A DNA stretch of 64,000 nucleotides from positions 1,302,001-1,366,000 of the forward strand of contig JAEPOK010000001.1 of the NCBI GenBank assembly GCA_017642935.1. Direction: 5' to 3'. This DNA comes from Hyphomicrobiales bacterium (GTDB lineage Bacteria > Pseudomonadota > Alphaproteobacteria > Rhizobiales > MH13). Positions 8,544 through 18,896 of this stretch are shown in pieces. The notes beneath the pieces were generated by a model. The model did not search any database. It was not told where the DNA came from and worked only from the letters and a program-made list of their open reading frames with translations. Each line of letters starts with the position of its first letter. Position 1 is the first letter of the stretch. The translations under genes and the position numbers were made by a program.

Positions 8544-9695
8544 TTATGTAGGTTGTGCGTCAGGTTTTTGAAAGATCAAAGCCGAATCGGGGTGAACGGC
8601 GATGCTGACCGATTGACCTTGCTTGAATCGGTCAGTTTCGCTTGTGCGCGCGAAAATCGGCCGCTCATAGCCCGGAACTGCCAGATGCAAAAGATCGGCT
8701 TCGCCCAGGAACTGAACGGCTCGGACTCGCGCGGGTAGCCCGCTGTCGAGCGCATCATCTTGGTCAATGGCGATTGCCGACTGGCGCAAGCCGATCAAAA
8801 CGGAGGTTCCATCGGGATGGCCGGGCGCCGCGATCAAGCCGAGCGGTGTCATCACCTGCCCGTTTTGTACCACGCCCTCAAACTCATTGAGTTCGTGGAA
8901 GAAACGGGCCGCAAAGAGGTCTGCTGGTTTCTCGTAAAAGGTTCTAGCGTGCCCGTCTTGGACGATCTTGCCAGAACGCATCAAAACAATGCGATCAGCT
9001 ATACGAAGCGCTTCATCAGGATCGTGCGTGACGACAATGGTGGTCGCGCGCATCTCGCGCAAAATGGCCAGGGTCTCATCGCGGACCCGATCGCGCGTGC
9101 GCCGATCAAGGCCGGAGAACGGCTCATCCATCAGCATCACGCGCGGGCGCGGCACAATGGCGCGGGCAAGTGCAACACGCTGTTGCATGCCGCCGGAGAG
9201 CATGTGCGGATGATCGTCCGCCGTGTGGGCAAGGCCGACGCGTCCAAGCGCACGCATCGCCTCCCGGCGCTGATCCTCTTTTTTCAGCGTGTTGAGACCA
9301 AACGTGACGTTTTCCAAGACAGTCAAATGCGGGAAGAGCGCAAAATCCTGAAACATCAGGCCAACTTCGCGCTTTTCCGGCACGATGAAGGTGTTTGGTC
9401 CGGCAACAACGCGCTGATCGATGCGGATGGTGCCGGCATAGGGGCGCTCAATGCCCGCCAGAAGACGCAATAGCGTGGTCTTACCGCAACCGGAGTGGCC
9501 GAGCAGGCAGACAATCTCCCCAGGCTCGACCGTCAGGGAGATACCGCGCACCGCGTCCTCGCCGCCATAGCTGTGCCGAAGCCCCTCAATGGTGACGGCA
9601 GTCGCTACGCTCGCCGGCTGCGTGCCGGGTTGGCCCCAATCGAAGTCCAGGCGGGTTTCCGTGGAGACGGCCTTATCCATCGGCGCCACGCTCAT
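8544..9695 (-). CDS. ABC transporter ATP-binding protein, FbpC/PotA-like with TOBE domain
   Basis: ATPase subunit of 383 residues. Walker A GHSGCGKTT, Q-loop, signature LSGGMQQRVALARAI, Walker B VMLMDEPFSGLD and switch His (VVTHDPDEALRIA) are all intact; residues from about 265 form a TOBE-like C-terminal domain typical of iron(III), polyamine or sugar importers. The start overlaps the scpB end by 23 bp (ATG 9695), so it is probably co-transcribed with scpAB. No permease or binding-protein gene is adjacent, so the substrate is unknown. An ATPase of this class between scpB and tatA is not part of the usual order. Confidence 0.85.
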   Translation of the reverse strand: MSVAPMDKAVSTETRLDFDWGQPGTQPASVATAVTIEGLRHSYGGEDAVRGISLTVEPGEIVCLLGHSGCGKTTLLRLLAGIERPYAGTIRIDQRVVAGPNTFIVPEKREVGLMFQDFALFPHLTVLENVTFGLNTLKKEDQRREAMRALGRVGLAHTADDHPHMLSGGMQQRVALARAIVPRPRVMLMDEPFSGLDRRTRDRVRDETLAILREMRATTIVVTHDPDEALRIADRIVLMRSGKIVQDGHARTFYEKPADLFAARFFHELNEFEGVVQNGQVMTPLGLIAAPGHPDGTSVLIGLRQSAIAIDQDDALDSGLPARVRAVQFLGEADLLHLAVPGYERPIFARTSETDRFKQGQSVSIAVHPDSALIFQKPDAQPT

Positions 9696-10464
9696 CCGTC
9701 GTATCGGCGTTCTCGTCGGTCAGCTCCTCTTGCGGCCAAAGCGCCATCGCGGACCGTTCGGCCTCCGCGTCCTCGTCGTCCAGCGGGTCTTCGTCAGCCG
9801 ACAACTGGTCAGCATCGCCTGTCGGCATCGCCGCCATGGCGCCTTGCGGGATCGCCTCCAGAAGACCGGCGCCCTTTAGCTCGTCAAGTCCGGGCAGATC
9901 GCCGATACTGGCGAGAGTGAACTGGTCGAGGAAGGCAGGTGTGGTTCCATAGGTCACCGGACGCCCTGGCGTGCGTCGCCGACCGCGCATGCGCGCCCAG
10001 CCGGTTTCCAACAGCACATCAAGCGTGCCTTTGGAGGCCGAAACGCCTCGAATATCTTCAATCTCAGCGCGCGTGACCGGCTGGTGGTAGGCAATGATAG
10101 CCAAGGTTTCCAGCGCGGCACGAGAAAGCTTTTTTGGCTCAACGGCCTGTTCTTCAAACAGATAGGAAAGGTCGCTTGCTGTGCGCAGGGCATAGCCCCC
10201 CGCCAACTCGATCAAGTTGACGCCGCCCGATTCGTATTTTTTTTTCAGATGATCGACCACATCCGCAAGTACGGCGCCGACATGCTGCTCCAAAAGTTTT
10301 GGCGCCAGTGGTCCATCGCTGACAAAAAGCATGGCTTCGACCATGCGCACCGCTTCGTCGAACGCGACGGTCGGGAGCGTCGCCTCGGCTTCTTCTGACG
10401 GGCCGGCGTCGGTTTCGGCCGTGTCGGGCACAGCCACTAGGATAGGGCGCGAGTCCTTGGTCAT
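9673..10464 (-). CDS. scpB: Segregation and condensation protein B
   Basis: Kleisin-associated winged-helix protein of 263 residues that joins ScpA and Smc in chromosome condensation. Core motifs include VEAMLFVSDGPLAPKLLEQH and LETLAIIAYHQPVTRAEIEDIRGV. The ATG overlaps the scpA stop as ATGA, implying coupled translation. The tail after about residue 205 is acidic, as in other alphaproteobacterial ScpB. Confidence 0.95.
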   Translation of the reverse strand: MTKDSRPILVAVPDTAETDAGPSEEAEATLPTVAFDEAVRMVEAMLFVSDGPLAPKLLEQHVGAVLADVVDHLKKKYESGGVNLIELAGGYALRTASDLSYLFEEQAVEPKKLSRAALETLAIIAYHQPVTRAEIEDIRGVSASKGTLDVLLETGWARMRGRRRTPGRPVTYGTTPAFLDQFTLASIGDLPGLDELKGAGLLEAIPQGAMAAMPTGDADQLSADEDPLDDEDAEAERSAMALWPQEELTDENADTTDERGADG

Positions 10465-11306
10465 GCGCCCTCCCCTTCGCGGGTGTCGCGCAAGTCTGGA
10501 CCTTCCTTGGAATGACTGGCGGACCGCACCATCAATGGCGCAAAGGCGCCATCTTGGCGCAGTTCGGCCTGGCCCTCTCGGACAAGTTCCAGGCTGGCAG
10601 CGAACGCCGAGGCTTTGATGCCCTCGCGTTTGCTGTCCTGACCACCGGCGGCTTCGCGCAACGCGCTTTGTGCAGCCAGAACCACATCAAACGGGGTCCA
10701 TTGCGCCAACTCGCCAAGAGCCTCCTCGACGAGCAGACGGGCATCGGCAAGCGACCAGACCTCGCGCCGGGCCATGGTGATCGTGCCATCAAGCTTGCGG
10801 GTTTGGATCGAGGCATAGGCATCGATCAGATCAAAGAGTTCCGCCGTCCAAGGTGCGTCGGCTTGTACGCCAATCGGTTTCACCCTTGCGGTCGGGAACA
10901 GATGCACATTCTTCATCGGCTGGCGCCAAAGCGCGTTAGAGGCAGTACGTACGGCGGCAAGCTTTTGCAGACGAAGCGCCAGCGCGTCAGCCATGTCTTG
11001 TGGGTCGGGCTCATCATCGGCAGGTGGCGCGGGCAGCAAGAGCCTCGATTTCAGATAGGCAAGCCAAGCGGCCATCACCAAATAGTCCGCAGCCAGTTCC
11101 AGGCGCTGCGTACGCGCCTCCTCGATGAACTGCGCATATTGATCGACCAAGGCCACGATCGAGATATGTTCAAGATCGACTTTTTGCGTGCGCGCCATGG
11201 CCAACAGCAGATCGATTGGTCCCTCAAAACCATCGACGTCGACGACAAAGGCCTCATCGGCATCGGTCTCGGCGGGTGCAGCAGAGGTGTCAAACAGGTC
11301 GGGCAT
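10461..11306 (-). CDS. scpA: Segregation and condensation protein A
   Basis: Kleisin subunit of the Smc-ScpAB complex, 281 residues. Recognised by FEGPIDLLLAMARTQKVDLEHISI near the N-terminus and YLVMAAWLAYLKSRLLLP, which bind the Smc neck and ScpB. Downstream of nagZ with a 120 bp gap and coupled to scpB by a 4 bp overlap. Confidence 0.95.
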   Translation of the reverse strand: MPDLFDTSAAPAETDADEAFVVDVDGFEGPIDLLLAMARTQKVDLEHISIVALVDQYAQFIEEARTQRLELAADYLVMAAWLAYLKSRLLLPAPPADDEPDPQDMADALALRLQKLAAVRTASNALWRQPMKNVHLFPTARVKPIGVQADAPWTAELFDLIDAYASIQTRKLDGTITMARREVWSLADARLLVEEALGELAQWTPFDVVLAAQSALREAAGGQDSKREGIKASAFAASLELVREGQAELRQDGAFAPLMVRSASHSKEGPDLRDTREGEGA

Positions 11307-11426
11307 GGCGCTCGCAACGGATCAACAGGCAGCGGACTGGCGTAGGCGCAGTGCACTGCATCAAAGCCGGATCAGCTTGTGGATTAGCATGGCTTGATTG
11401 CGAAGTTAAAGGTTCGCCGCAATTCT

Positions 11427-12533
11427 TCAGGCGTTGCGAACGAAAGCGGTCGGATCAGGACCAACTTCTTCGGCCCCGATGATTGCAAGAAGCGCGTCCA
11501 AACGATCGGTCAGCGTTGCACGATCAACGCTCTGCCGCCCCAGCCGAGCCAGCGCCGCCGCGCAGCGTTCCGCTGAGCGACCTTCTAATGGTGGGATCGC
11601 CTCACGGATGACCTCCATTTCGGCTCGGTTGCCATTGCAATGCAACGCGAGATCACAGCCAGCGGCCAAGGCACCCGAAGCCCTTTCCGCCATTGATCCC
11701 GATAACGCGCCCATCGCCAAATCATCGGTCATCAAAGCACCATCAAAGCCGATCGAGTCACGGATCAAGGCGACCATGGTCGGCGACAAAGTGACCGGAA
11801 GATCAGGATCAATAGCTTCAAAGACCAAGTGCCCCGTCATGGCGAGCGGTGCGTCCTTCAAGGCTTTAAAAGGCGCGAAATCGGTCGCTTCCAACGTTTC
11901 ACGGTCGTTTGTGATGCGTGGCAGGCTAAAATGGCTGTCGACCACCGCACGACCGTGACCTGGCATGTGTTTGATCACAGGGGCAACGCCAGCCTGTAGG
12001 TAAGCATCCATCGTGGTGCGTCCCAGTAGGCTGATCGCCTTTGGATCACAGTGGAAGGCGCGATTGCCAATGGCGTCGGTGCCACCTGAAACGCTCAGAT
12101 CAAGAACTGGCGTACAGTTTACATTGATCCCGACCTGCAAAAGATCGTCGGCGATCATCCAAGTGGCGATTTGAGCGGCTTCGACACCGGCGCCCGTCTC
12201 GGCCATTTCTATGGCGCCAAAACGGTTCGCAGCAGGATAGCGTCGCCAATGGGGCGGTTTAAGCCGCTGGACCCGTCCTCCCTCTTGATCGATCAGGATC
12301 GGCGCCTGCCAATCCAGAGCCTCGCGAACATCGCTGGTCAGACGCCGTACCTGGTCGGGATTGTCGATATTGCGGCCAAAAAGAATGACGCCCCAGGGCT
12401 TCGTCTCGCGCAGATAGGCCCGCTCGAAATCCGTCACCTCCAGGCCTTCCAGCCCACAGATGAAGGCACGCGTGCCAGAACTCGGCGATCCGGCATTGGG
12501 CAGACGTTCGCCGGGCAAAGGAGATATGGTCAC
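11427..12533 (-). CDS. nagZ: Beta-N-acetylhexosaminidase (GH3) NagZ
   Basis: Cytoplasmic glycosidase of 368 residues removing GlcNAc from muropeptides in cell-wall recycling. The GH3 signature KHMPGHGRAVVDSH (catalytic His of the Asp/His dyad) and DEEGG-like IDQEGGRVQRLKPPHW are present, and the nucleophile Asp is in LMTDDLAMGAL. The family region starts TRAFICGLEGLE; the only nearby upstream start is the GTG at 12533, 31 bp after the SPOR gene, giving about 22 extra residues. The open frame to 12878 overlaps the SPOR gene and looks spurious. Start is moderately certain. Confidence 0.88.
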   Translation of the reverse strand: MTISPLPGERLPNAGSPSSGTRAFICGLEGLEVTDFERAYLRETKPWGVILFGRNIDNPDQVRRLTSDVREALDWQAPILIDQEGGRVQRLKPPHWRRYPAANRFGAIEMAETGAGVEAAQIATWMIADDLLQVGINVNCTPVLDLSVSGGTDAIGNRAFHCDPKAISLLGRTTMDAYLQAGVAPVIKHMPGHGRAVVDSHFSLPRITNDRETLEATDFAPFKALKDAPLAMTGHLVFEAIDPDLPVTLSPTMVALIRDSIGFDGALMTDDLAMGALSGSMAERASGALAAGCDLALHCNGNRAEMEVIREAIPPLEGRSAERCAAALARLGRQSVDRATLTDRLDALLAIIGAEEVGPDPTAFVRNA

Positions 12534-12564
12534 GCGATCACTCGGTCGGGCTGGCGTGGAAAAC

Positions 12565-14409
12565 CTATTGGCGCTGGACGAAACAATCGCCGCCGGCCGA
12601 TTGGTAGCGCTGGCAGAGGCTATCGGCGGCTGCACGATCCATCGGCCCAACCCGGACACGGTGATAGATGCCGCGGTCACCCAGATCGGCACGCTGAATG
12701 TTCGGTCCAAACCCGGAAAGGATGGAGCCGAAGCGATTCTGCAGGCGCGCGAATGTTGCCCGGGCTTCTTCATCGGAGCGCAGGCTTGCCAATTGCACCA
12801 CGAAATCACCAGCAGGGACGGAGGACGGCAGCGCCGCCTGCGTTGGTGCTGGCTGTGTGGCCACTGGCTGCTGGACAACTGGCTGGGGCGTCACAGGTTG
12901 TGGTGTCACCGGCTGTGTCGGAGCCGTAGCAGGCGTTGCCAACTGGATTGGCGTTGCCGATTGCGCGGTTGCTTGCGGTTGCGCGGGCGCGACCTGAACA
13001 GGCTGCGTCTGCACAGAGGCTGGCCGCGCGACGGGAATCGGCGGCGCGGTTGTGGTGACGGCCTGTGTCGCTTGGTCGAGGGCCGCTTGGGCCGCGTTCT
13101 GCACCGTATCGGCCGTCGCGTCAGTCGCGGATTGAGCTGCGGTTTGCGCTGCGGATACGGCATCGGCGATCGGCTGGGTATTGACCGAAACGCCAGCTGG
13201 GCTGACCGAAACAACCTCAACGGGTCGGGCATTGGCGGCTTCGACTTGAACGTCCGTCGAGGTTTCTGCTGCTGGCGTTGTTACCGCTGGAACAGTGGAT
13301 TCCACTACCGTGCCGTCGGCACGCACCGTCACCGTGCGCACTGCGCGGCTTGCCGTCGATCCAGGCGCTGCTGGGGCTATGTCAGCGCTCGGCAGTCTCT
13401 GGCCAGATTGCAATGGAAGGCCGTCATTGTCCGGTTGAGGCAAGATCACGCGTGGCGCTGACGTTGCTGGCGCATCACCCTGATCCAAACGGCTGAACAC
13501 AGCATCGCCCGGCTGGGATTGCGTTTCTTCTGTCGCAACCGGCTCGACCTTGTCATCGCCCTCTGCGGCGGCAATCACTTGCGGCGTTGAATCCTGCGCA
13601 TCATTGCTGGAGATCAGGCCGAACGCGATGACGCCTGCAACTCCTAGAACGGCGACGGCGGACAGTGCAAAGAGCACCATGCGCCCAGGTCCAGATCGGC
13701 CTTCTTCGCCTTCTGCATGTTCAAAATCTTCAAACGCCGGCTGATGATCGCCAGCCTCGTCGAAAGCTACTTCCGGTGCCTCGCCAGCCTGAAAATCGGG
13801 AACCGGGTCCGCCGCCGGTGCGGCAAAGGCGGGTGGCTGTGTGCCGGGCTGTTCAAACGGCAAGGGAGGAGGTGGCGGAGCAGCGCTCGCTGTCGCGGGT
13901 TCATCAAGCGCCAGTGCGTCCATGGCGGCCAGCAGGTCATCTTCTTGAACCGCGCCGCGCTGGGCTGGCTCAATGGTCGCAGGCTCTGGTGCGCGCGGAG
14001 TCAAATGCTCGGTCAGGGAGGGAATCGGCTCAGCATCGCTAGGCGTCGGCGCGGCAACTGCTGGTTCTGTTGTCGATGGCGCAGGCTCATCGAGACCAGG
14101 CAAATCAACTTCGCTGAAATCCAAATCCTTGAACAGTGCATCCGTTGGCTCGTTGGCGGCGCTTTCCAGTTCAGCCTCGAACGAGGTTGAAAGCACTGGA
14201 TCCTCATCAAAGCGTTGATCGCCAAACAGTTCAGCCAGGCCTTGATCGCCGAGACCAAGATCAAGCGGGTCATCGGAAGACGATGCTTGGTCGTCGGGAC
14301 GTTTGTTTGGGTTGGGTGTGTTTGTATCGTTCATGATGCGCGCTAACTCTTCCAGCGGGTCCAATCCTTGACCCTCGGCAGATTGCGGGGATGTGCTTGG
14401 GTTCTTCAT
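12565..14409 (-). CDS. SPOR-domain membrane protein
   Basis: Single-pass inner-membrane protein of 614 residues: long acidic cytoplasmic N-terminus (about 240 residues), membrane helix MVLFALSAVAVLGVAGVIAFG, a Pro/Gln/Thr/Ala-rich periplasmic linker with QPVTPQPVTPQPVVQQP-type repeats, and a C-terminal SPOR domain (from about AGDFVVQLASLRSDEEARAT) that binds denuded septal glycan. It precedes nagZ, linking it to peptidoglycan turnover and division. ATG 14409 is chosen over the GTG at 14424; GAGGGTGA lies upstream of it. Architecture resembles FtsN or DedD but orthology is not claimed. Confidence 0.87.
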   Translation of the reverse strand: MKNPSTSPQSAEGQGLDPLEELARIMNDTNTPNPNKRPDDQASSSDDPLDLGLGDQGLAELFGDQRFDEDPVLSTSFEAELESAANEPTDALFKDLDFSEVDLPGLDEPAPSTTEPAVAAPTPSDAEPIPSLTEHLTPRAPEPATIEPAQRGAVQEDDLLAAMDALALDEPATASAAPPPPPLPFEQPGTQPPAFAAPAADPVPDFQAGEAPEVAFDEAGDHQPAFEDFEHAEGEEGRSGPGRMVLFALSAVAVLGVAGVIAFGLISSNDAQDSTPQVIAAAEGDDKVEPVATEETQSQPGDAVFSRLDQGDAPATSAPRVILPQPDNDGLPLQSGQRLPSADIAPAAPGSTASRAVRTVTVRADGTVVESTVPAVTTPAAETSTDVQVEAANARPVEVVSVSPAGVSVNTQPIADAVSAAQTAAQSATDATADTVQNAAQAALDQATQAVTTTAPPIPVARPASVQTQPVQVAPAQPQATAQSATPIQLATPATAPTQPVTPQPVTPQPVVQQPVATQPAPTQAALPSSVPAGDFVVQLASLRSDEEARATFARLQNRFGSILSGFGPNIQRADLGDRGIYHRVRVGPMDRAAADSLCQRYQSAGGDCFVQRQ

Positions 14410-14505
14410 GTGCGTCACCCTCACCCGTTCACCTGCGAGCGTGGCCTAAGTGTGGCTCACGCGTGACCTCGGCAGCACTCGATCCTGGAGCCTGCCAAAG
14501 CGATT

Positions 14506-16293
14506 TTAGCGCATTTCGTCCGGTGCCCCAACGCCAAGTAAGGTCAGTCCTTGCTTCAGCGTCTGTGCAAGACCGGTGACTAGCGCCATTCTTGCTCGCG
14601 TTAACAATGGGTTATCATGGTTAACAAAGCGTAAGTTGGGCTCACCCTTGCCTCGGTTCCAATGGCTGTGAAGTGCGCTGGCAAGATCATGCAAGTAAAA
14701 CGCGATGCGATGCGGCTCGCTGTGGGTTGCAGCGGCAGCCAAGGTGCGCGGCCACGCGGCAATCAAGCGGATCAGCGCCAACTCGCCGTTATCGGTAAGT
14801 GGTGAAAGGTCAGCTGAAACCAGCCCAACTGACCCAAAATCCTCGTTCGGCAGTTCGGCTTTCGCCATGCGCAAGACCGAAGCGCAGCGCGCATGGGCGT
14901 ACTGAACATAGAAGACCGGATTGTCTTTTGACTGCTCAGTGACCTTCTGGAAATCGAAATCCAACGGCGCGTCGTTTTTTCGGTAGAGCATCATGAAACG
15001 GGTTGCATCGGCGCCCACTTCCTCAACGACGTCGCGTAGGGTGACGAAGTTACCGGACCGCTTCGACATGGTGACTGGCTCGCCTGCCCGGAACAGTTTG
15101 ACCAGTTGGCAAAGCCGGATGTCGAGCGAGGCTTTGCCATCGCTCATCGCCGTAACCGCGGCCTTCATGCGTTTGACGTAGCCGCCATGGTCTGCGCCAA
15201 ACACGTCGATCTGGCGGGTGAAGCCGCGCAGATATTTGTCGTAGTGATAGGCGATATCAGAGGCGAAATAGGTGTAGCTGCCGTCAGATTTCAGAAGTGC
15301 GCGATCGGTGTCATCACCAAACTGCGAAGACCGAAACAGCGTCTGCTCGCGGTCTTCCCACTCTTCGGCGCTCTCGCCCTTGGGTTTTTCCAAGCGGCCT
15401 TCATAGACCAAATCGCGGAACTTCAGCGCGTCGATGGCTTGTTCTACACGATCGCCATTGTCGCCGGTTTGCAGGCTGGCTTCGGAAAAGAATACATCAT
15501 GGTGGACATTGAGACTGGCCAGATCCTCGCGGATGAGATCCATCATGGCGTCGATAGCGGCCTTGCGCACCGTCGGCAGCCAATCGGCCTCTTCCATTGC
15601 GAGAAGCTTGTCACCATGGCTTTCGGCAAGTCCTTGGCCGACGGGCACCAGATACGCACCGGGATAGAGCCCCTCGGGGATAGCGCCGATGTCCTGGCCA
15701 AGTGCCTCGCGGTACCTCAAGAACGCCGAGCGCGCGAGCGTATCGACCTGACCACCTGCATCGTTGATGTAGTATTCCCTGGTGACCGGATAGCCAGCCG
15801 CTTCCATGACGTTGGCCAATGCATCGCCAACCACCGCGCCACGGCAATGACCGACATGCATCGGACCGGTCGGGTTAGCCGAGACGTACTCGACATTGGT
15901 CTTTGGCAGGCTTTCTGGCGCGCCAAGCACGTTGCGCCCATACCCATCGCCCTCGCTTAGAACGCGTGTAAGTACGTCCTGCCAAAAAGATGGAGCCACC
16001 CGGAGATTGATGAAGCCCGGCCCGGCGACATCTACGCCATCAACGTCGGCGTCCATTTGGAGGATTTCAGCAAGCGCTGTAGCGATGGCACGCGGATTGG
16101 ATTTTAGCGGTTTGGCCAAGACCATTGCGGCGTTGGTTGAGAGATCACCATGGCTTTCATCGCGCGGCGGCTCAACTGTGATGGCAGCCATCGGGAGCAC
16201 ATCGCGATCCGCGTCGGCCAGCACACCGGTCTGTTCGAGCGCCGCCAGGACTCGGCCCCTGAAATCGGCAAACAGGTCATAGGTCTCGGACAT
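14506..16293 (-). CDS. argS: Arginyl-tRNA synthetase
   Basis: Class I synthetase of 595 residues charging tRNA-Arg. [21 protein letters not shown] holds the HIGH variant (HVGH), and the KMSKS loop is [11 protein letters not shown]. The N-terminal additional domain ([15 protein letters not shown]) and the C-terminal anticodon-binding DALR domain are complete. The ATG at 16293 matches the usual N-terminus; the longer frame to 16332 adds an unconserved basic stretch. A tRNA-Arg(TCT) gene is at 45759. Confidence 0.96.
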   Translation of the reverse strand: MSETYDLFADFRGRVLAALEQTGVLADADRDVLPMAAITVEPPRDESHGDLSTNAAMVLAKPLKSNPRAIATALAEILQMDADVDGVDVAGPGFINLRVAPSFWQDVLTRVLSEGDGYGRNVLGAPESLPKTNVEYVSANPTGPMHVGHCRGAVVGDALANVMEAAGYPVTREYYINDAGGQVDTLARSAFLRYREALGQDIGAIPEGLYPGAYLVPVGQGLAESHGDKLLAMEEADWLPTVRKAAIDAMMDLIREDLASLNVHHDVFFSEASLQTGDNGDRVEQAIDALKFRDLVYEGRLEKPKGESAEEWEDREQTLFRSSQFGDDTDRALLKSDGSYTYFASDIAYHYDKYLRGFTRQIDVFGADHGGYVKRMKAAVTAMSDGKASLDIRLCQLVKLFRAGEPVTMSKRSGNFVTLRDVVEEVGADATRFMMLYRKNDAPLDFDFQKVTEQSKDNPVFYVQYAHARCASVLRMAKAELPNEDFGSVGLVSADLSPLTDNGELALIRLIAAWPRTLAAAATHSEPHRIAFYLHDLASALHSHWNRGKGEPNLRFVNHDNPLLTRARMALVTGLAQTLKQGLTLLGVGAPDEMR

Positions 16294-16352
16294 GGAGGAT
16301 CGCTTCAAAAATCTGGGGGGATGGTGGCGCATAAGGCGCCTGCCTGTGGCGC

Positions 16353-17594
16353 TTAGATGGCAGCGCCGTACCGCAGGTCAGGCGTGTCGTCAAACAATCG
16401 CGCGTGCATGCCCAATGCATAGCGATCCGTCATGCCGGCGATGAAGTCACACACCGTCCGCGCCAACGCAGCCTCCGTTGGGTTCTCACCTAGGGTACTG
16501 CGCCAGTCCGCCGGCAATTGATCAGGATGAGCCAGAAGATGGGCGAACATGGCGCGCAGGACTTGGTCGGCTTGTGAACGCAAGGTCATCATTTCAGCAT
16601 TGCGATACACCGTCTTGAACAGAAACGCCTTGATCATCCAGACATCTTCAGCCACCGCATCGGAAAAGAGAGCGAGCGTCTGACCGGCCTTTTTGACGTC
16701 ATCGGCCGTTTCGACACCGGCTGCTTTTCGGCGCGTGCGGGTCGTCCGATCGACATCTTGGATAAGCTTGGTGATCAAGCGGCGGGTGAACTCTCCCATC
16801 CGCCGTTCGGCGGCGATCTGCGGATGGGCGGTTTCAATCTCGCGCAGAATGTCATCGACCATACCAACGTGGCGCAAGTCATCGAGGGCAAAGAAGCCAG
16901 CACGCACGCCATCGTCGATATCGTGGGTGTTGTAGGCGATATCATCGGAGATCGTGGCAATCTGCGCCTCCAGGCTGCCATGGTCGCTGAGCGCCAGAAT
17001 CTCTGCATCCAGTCCGTGGCGATCCATGAAGTCGATCAACGCGAACGGCAATACACCGCCGAGCTTGGGGTCAAGAACCTTCCCCGGTGCGTCGGTCATC
17101 GGGCCATTATGTTTGATGATGCCCGCCAGTGTCTCGAAAGTCAGGTTGAGACCATCAAAGGACGCGTATCTCTGCTCCAACTTCGTCACGATGCGCAGGG
17201 TCTGCGCGTTGTGTTCAAACCCACCAAAGGGCTGCATGACGGCAGCGAGAGCATCCTCGCCGGTGTGTCCGAAGGGCGTGTGGCCAAGATCGTGCGCCAA
17301 GGCCAGCGCTTCGGTGAGGTCGGTATCGAGTCCAAGATTGCGAGCCAGCGAACGGGCGATCTGGGCAACTTCGATGGTATGGGTCAGGCGCGTGCGATAG
17401 TGATCGCCCTCTTCTGACATAAAGACCTGTGTTTTGTGCGCCAACCGGCGAAAGGCCTGTGCATGCACGATGCGATCACGGTCACGGCGAAACGGGCCGC
17501 GATCAACGCTTTCCGGTTCCTCCAAAACACGGTTGCCCGAGGCCATGGGGCGCGCCGCGTAGATGGCTAAGTCTTGGGATGGCGTGTCTGTCAC
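16353..17594 (-). CDS. dgt: dGTP triphosphohydrolase (dGTPase type 2)
   Basis: HD-domain dNTP triphosphohydrolase of 413 residues, cutting dGTP to deoxyguanosine and triphosphate. HD motifs are seen in [35 protein letters not shown] and [18 protein letters not shown]. The conserved family part starts at about residue 11 ([19 protein letters not shown]), so the GTG at 17594 fits despite a weak ribosome site. Upstream of argS with 60 bp between; divergent from erpA. Confidence 0.93.
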   Translation of the reverse strand: MTDTPSQDLAIYAARPMASGNRVLEEPESVDRGPFRRDRDRIVHAQAFRRLAHKTQVFMSEEGDHYRTRLTHTIEVAQIARSLARNLGLDTDLTEALALAHDLGHTPFGHTGEDALAAVMQPFGGFEHNAQTLRIVTKLEQRYASFDGLNLTFETLAGIIKHNGPMTDAPGKVLDPKLGGVLPFALIDFMDRHGLDAEILALSDHGSLEAQIATISDDIAYNTHDIDDGVRAGFFALDDLRHVGMVDDILREIETAHPQIAAERRMGEFTRRLITKLIQDVDRTTRTRRKAAGVETADDVKKAGQTLALFSDAVAEDVWMIKAFLFKTVYRNAEMMTLRSQADQVLRAMFAHLLAHPDQLPADWRSTLGENPTEAALARTVCDFIAGMTDRYALGMHARLFDDTPDLRYGAAI

Positions 17595-17727
17595 AGGTGG
17601 CTTTGGGTCACTGTTTCCGATTGGGTTTGATCTAAGGCGTGTTCATGCTTACCTCTAGTCAAACATAGATGCGATGACGAGCTTTGAGCCGTCTCGCATG
17701 GACATAACCAAACCACAGGACGTGATC

Positions 17728-18105
17728 ATGACCGTTCAGGTGAACGAACAGGCAGAAAGCGCTGCCCCCCCGATGGAGGCCGAAGGTGTTTCGGTTACCC
17801 AGGCGGCGCTCGACCGTGTCGCCATTTTGATGAAGGATGAACCGGCTGGCACCATGCTGCGTGTCAGCGTGGAAGGTGGCGGCTGTTCGGGTTTTCAATA
17901 CAAATATGAGCTGACGCAGGAGCAACTCGACGATGATGTCGTGCTTGGCGACGACACGGTCAAAGTGCTGGTGGACGCGGTGTCCCTGCCCTATCTGGCC
18001 GAAAGTGTGATCGACTACAAAGTGTCATTGATGGGCGCGGCGTTTGAGATTTCCAATCCCAACGCCACCGCGTCCTGCGGCTGTGGCACCAGCTTTTCAC
18101 TTTGA
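17728..18105 (+). CDS. erpA: Iron-sulfur cluster insertion protein (ErpA/IscA family)
   Basis: A-type Fe-S carrier of 125 residues. The three ligand cysteines are in EGGGCSGFQYKYEL and the C-terminal SCGCGTSFSL. The ATG at 17728 has AGGA upstream; two further ATG/GTG starts at 17674 and 17698 would add an unconserved leader. Its TGA overlaps the xthA start as TGATG. Which A-type carrier (ErpA, IscA or SufA) cannot be settled by motif; the dgt-adjacent copy is usually called ErpA in alphaproteobacteria. Confidence 0.9.
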   Translation: MTVQVNEQAESAAPPMEAEGVSVTQAALDRVAILMKDEPAGTMLRVSVEGGGCSGFQYKYELTQEQLDDDVVLGDDTVKVLVDAVSLPYLAESVIDYKVSLMGAAFEISNPNATASCGCGTSFSL

Positions 18106-18896
18106 TGGATATCGCGACTTGGAACATCAATGGCGTCAAAGCGCGCCTTGAGACGGCGCTTTCCTGGCTGAAAGAAGCCTCACCCGATGTTGCCTGTCTT
18201 CAGGAAATCAAATCCGAAGACGCGCCCTTCCCACGCGAGAAGTTCGAGGCGCTGGGCTATCACGTCGAAACGCACGGGCAAAAGGGTTTCAACGGCGTTG
18301 CGATTCTCTCCAAGACACCGCTCAGCGATGTGACGCGCGGCCTGCCGGGTGATGATAGCGATGAACATGCCCGATTCATCACGGCGCGTGTTGCCCCACC
18401 GGACGAGAGTGATTTGCCGACCGTGCGCGTCGCCTGTCTTTACCTGCCCAACGGCAATCCGCTCGGCACGGAAAAATTTCCCTACAAACTCGCCTGGATG
18501 GAAAGGCTTATCGCGTTTGCGGAGGATTGCTTAAAGCGCGAGGACCCCTTGGTGTTTGCTGGCGATTACAACGTAATACCTGATGCGCGCGATCTCTACA
18601 GCGAGAAGGCTTGGGTCGATGACGCACTTTATCAGCCGGAAAGCCGAGGCGCTCTTCGCCGGTTAGAAGCGCTCGGGTATACGGACGCTTTGCGGGCCGT
18701 CAGCGATGAGCAGCATTTCACCTTTTGGGATTATCAGGCCGGCGCCTGGCAAAAAAATCACGGCATTCGCATCGATCATCTGCTTGTTTCGCCACAGCTC
18801 GCCGATAGCCTGGCAGGCGTGCGTGTGGATGATCATGTGCGCGGTTGGGAAAAACCGTCCGACCATGTGCCGGTCATCGGGCAGTTTGCAGCTTAG
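18105..18896 (+). CDS. xthA: Exodeoxyribonuclease III / AP endonuclease
   Basis: Base-excision repair nuclease of 263 residues (endonuclease/exonuclease/phosphatase fold). Motifs MDIATWNINGVKARL, CLQEIK, FAGDYNVIPDARD and the C-terminal SDHVPVIGQF are present, with IRIDHLLVS before it. The ATG at 18105 is coupled to the erpA stop (TGATG). Its stop interlocks with the convergent HD-GYP gene (4 bp TTAG overlap). Confidence 0.95.
   Translation: MDIATWNINGVKARLETALSWLKEASPDVACLQEIKSEDAPFPREKFEALGYHVETHGQKGFNGVAILSKTPLSDVTRGLPGDDSDEHARFITARVAPPDESDLPTVRVACLYLPNGNPLGTEKFPYKLAWMERLIAFAEDCLKREDPLVFAGDYNVIPDARDLYSEKAWVDDALYQPESRGALRRLEALGYTDALRAVSDEQHFTFWDYQAGAWQKNHGIRIDHLLVSPQLADSLAGVRVDDHVRGWEKPSDHVPVIGQFAA

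Noticed and set aside
12534-12878. N-terminal extension of nagZ
   Set aside because: It overlaps the conserved SPOR domain of the upstream gene and encodes Arg/Ser/Pro-rich sequence unlike any NagZ.
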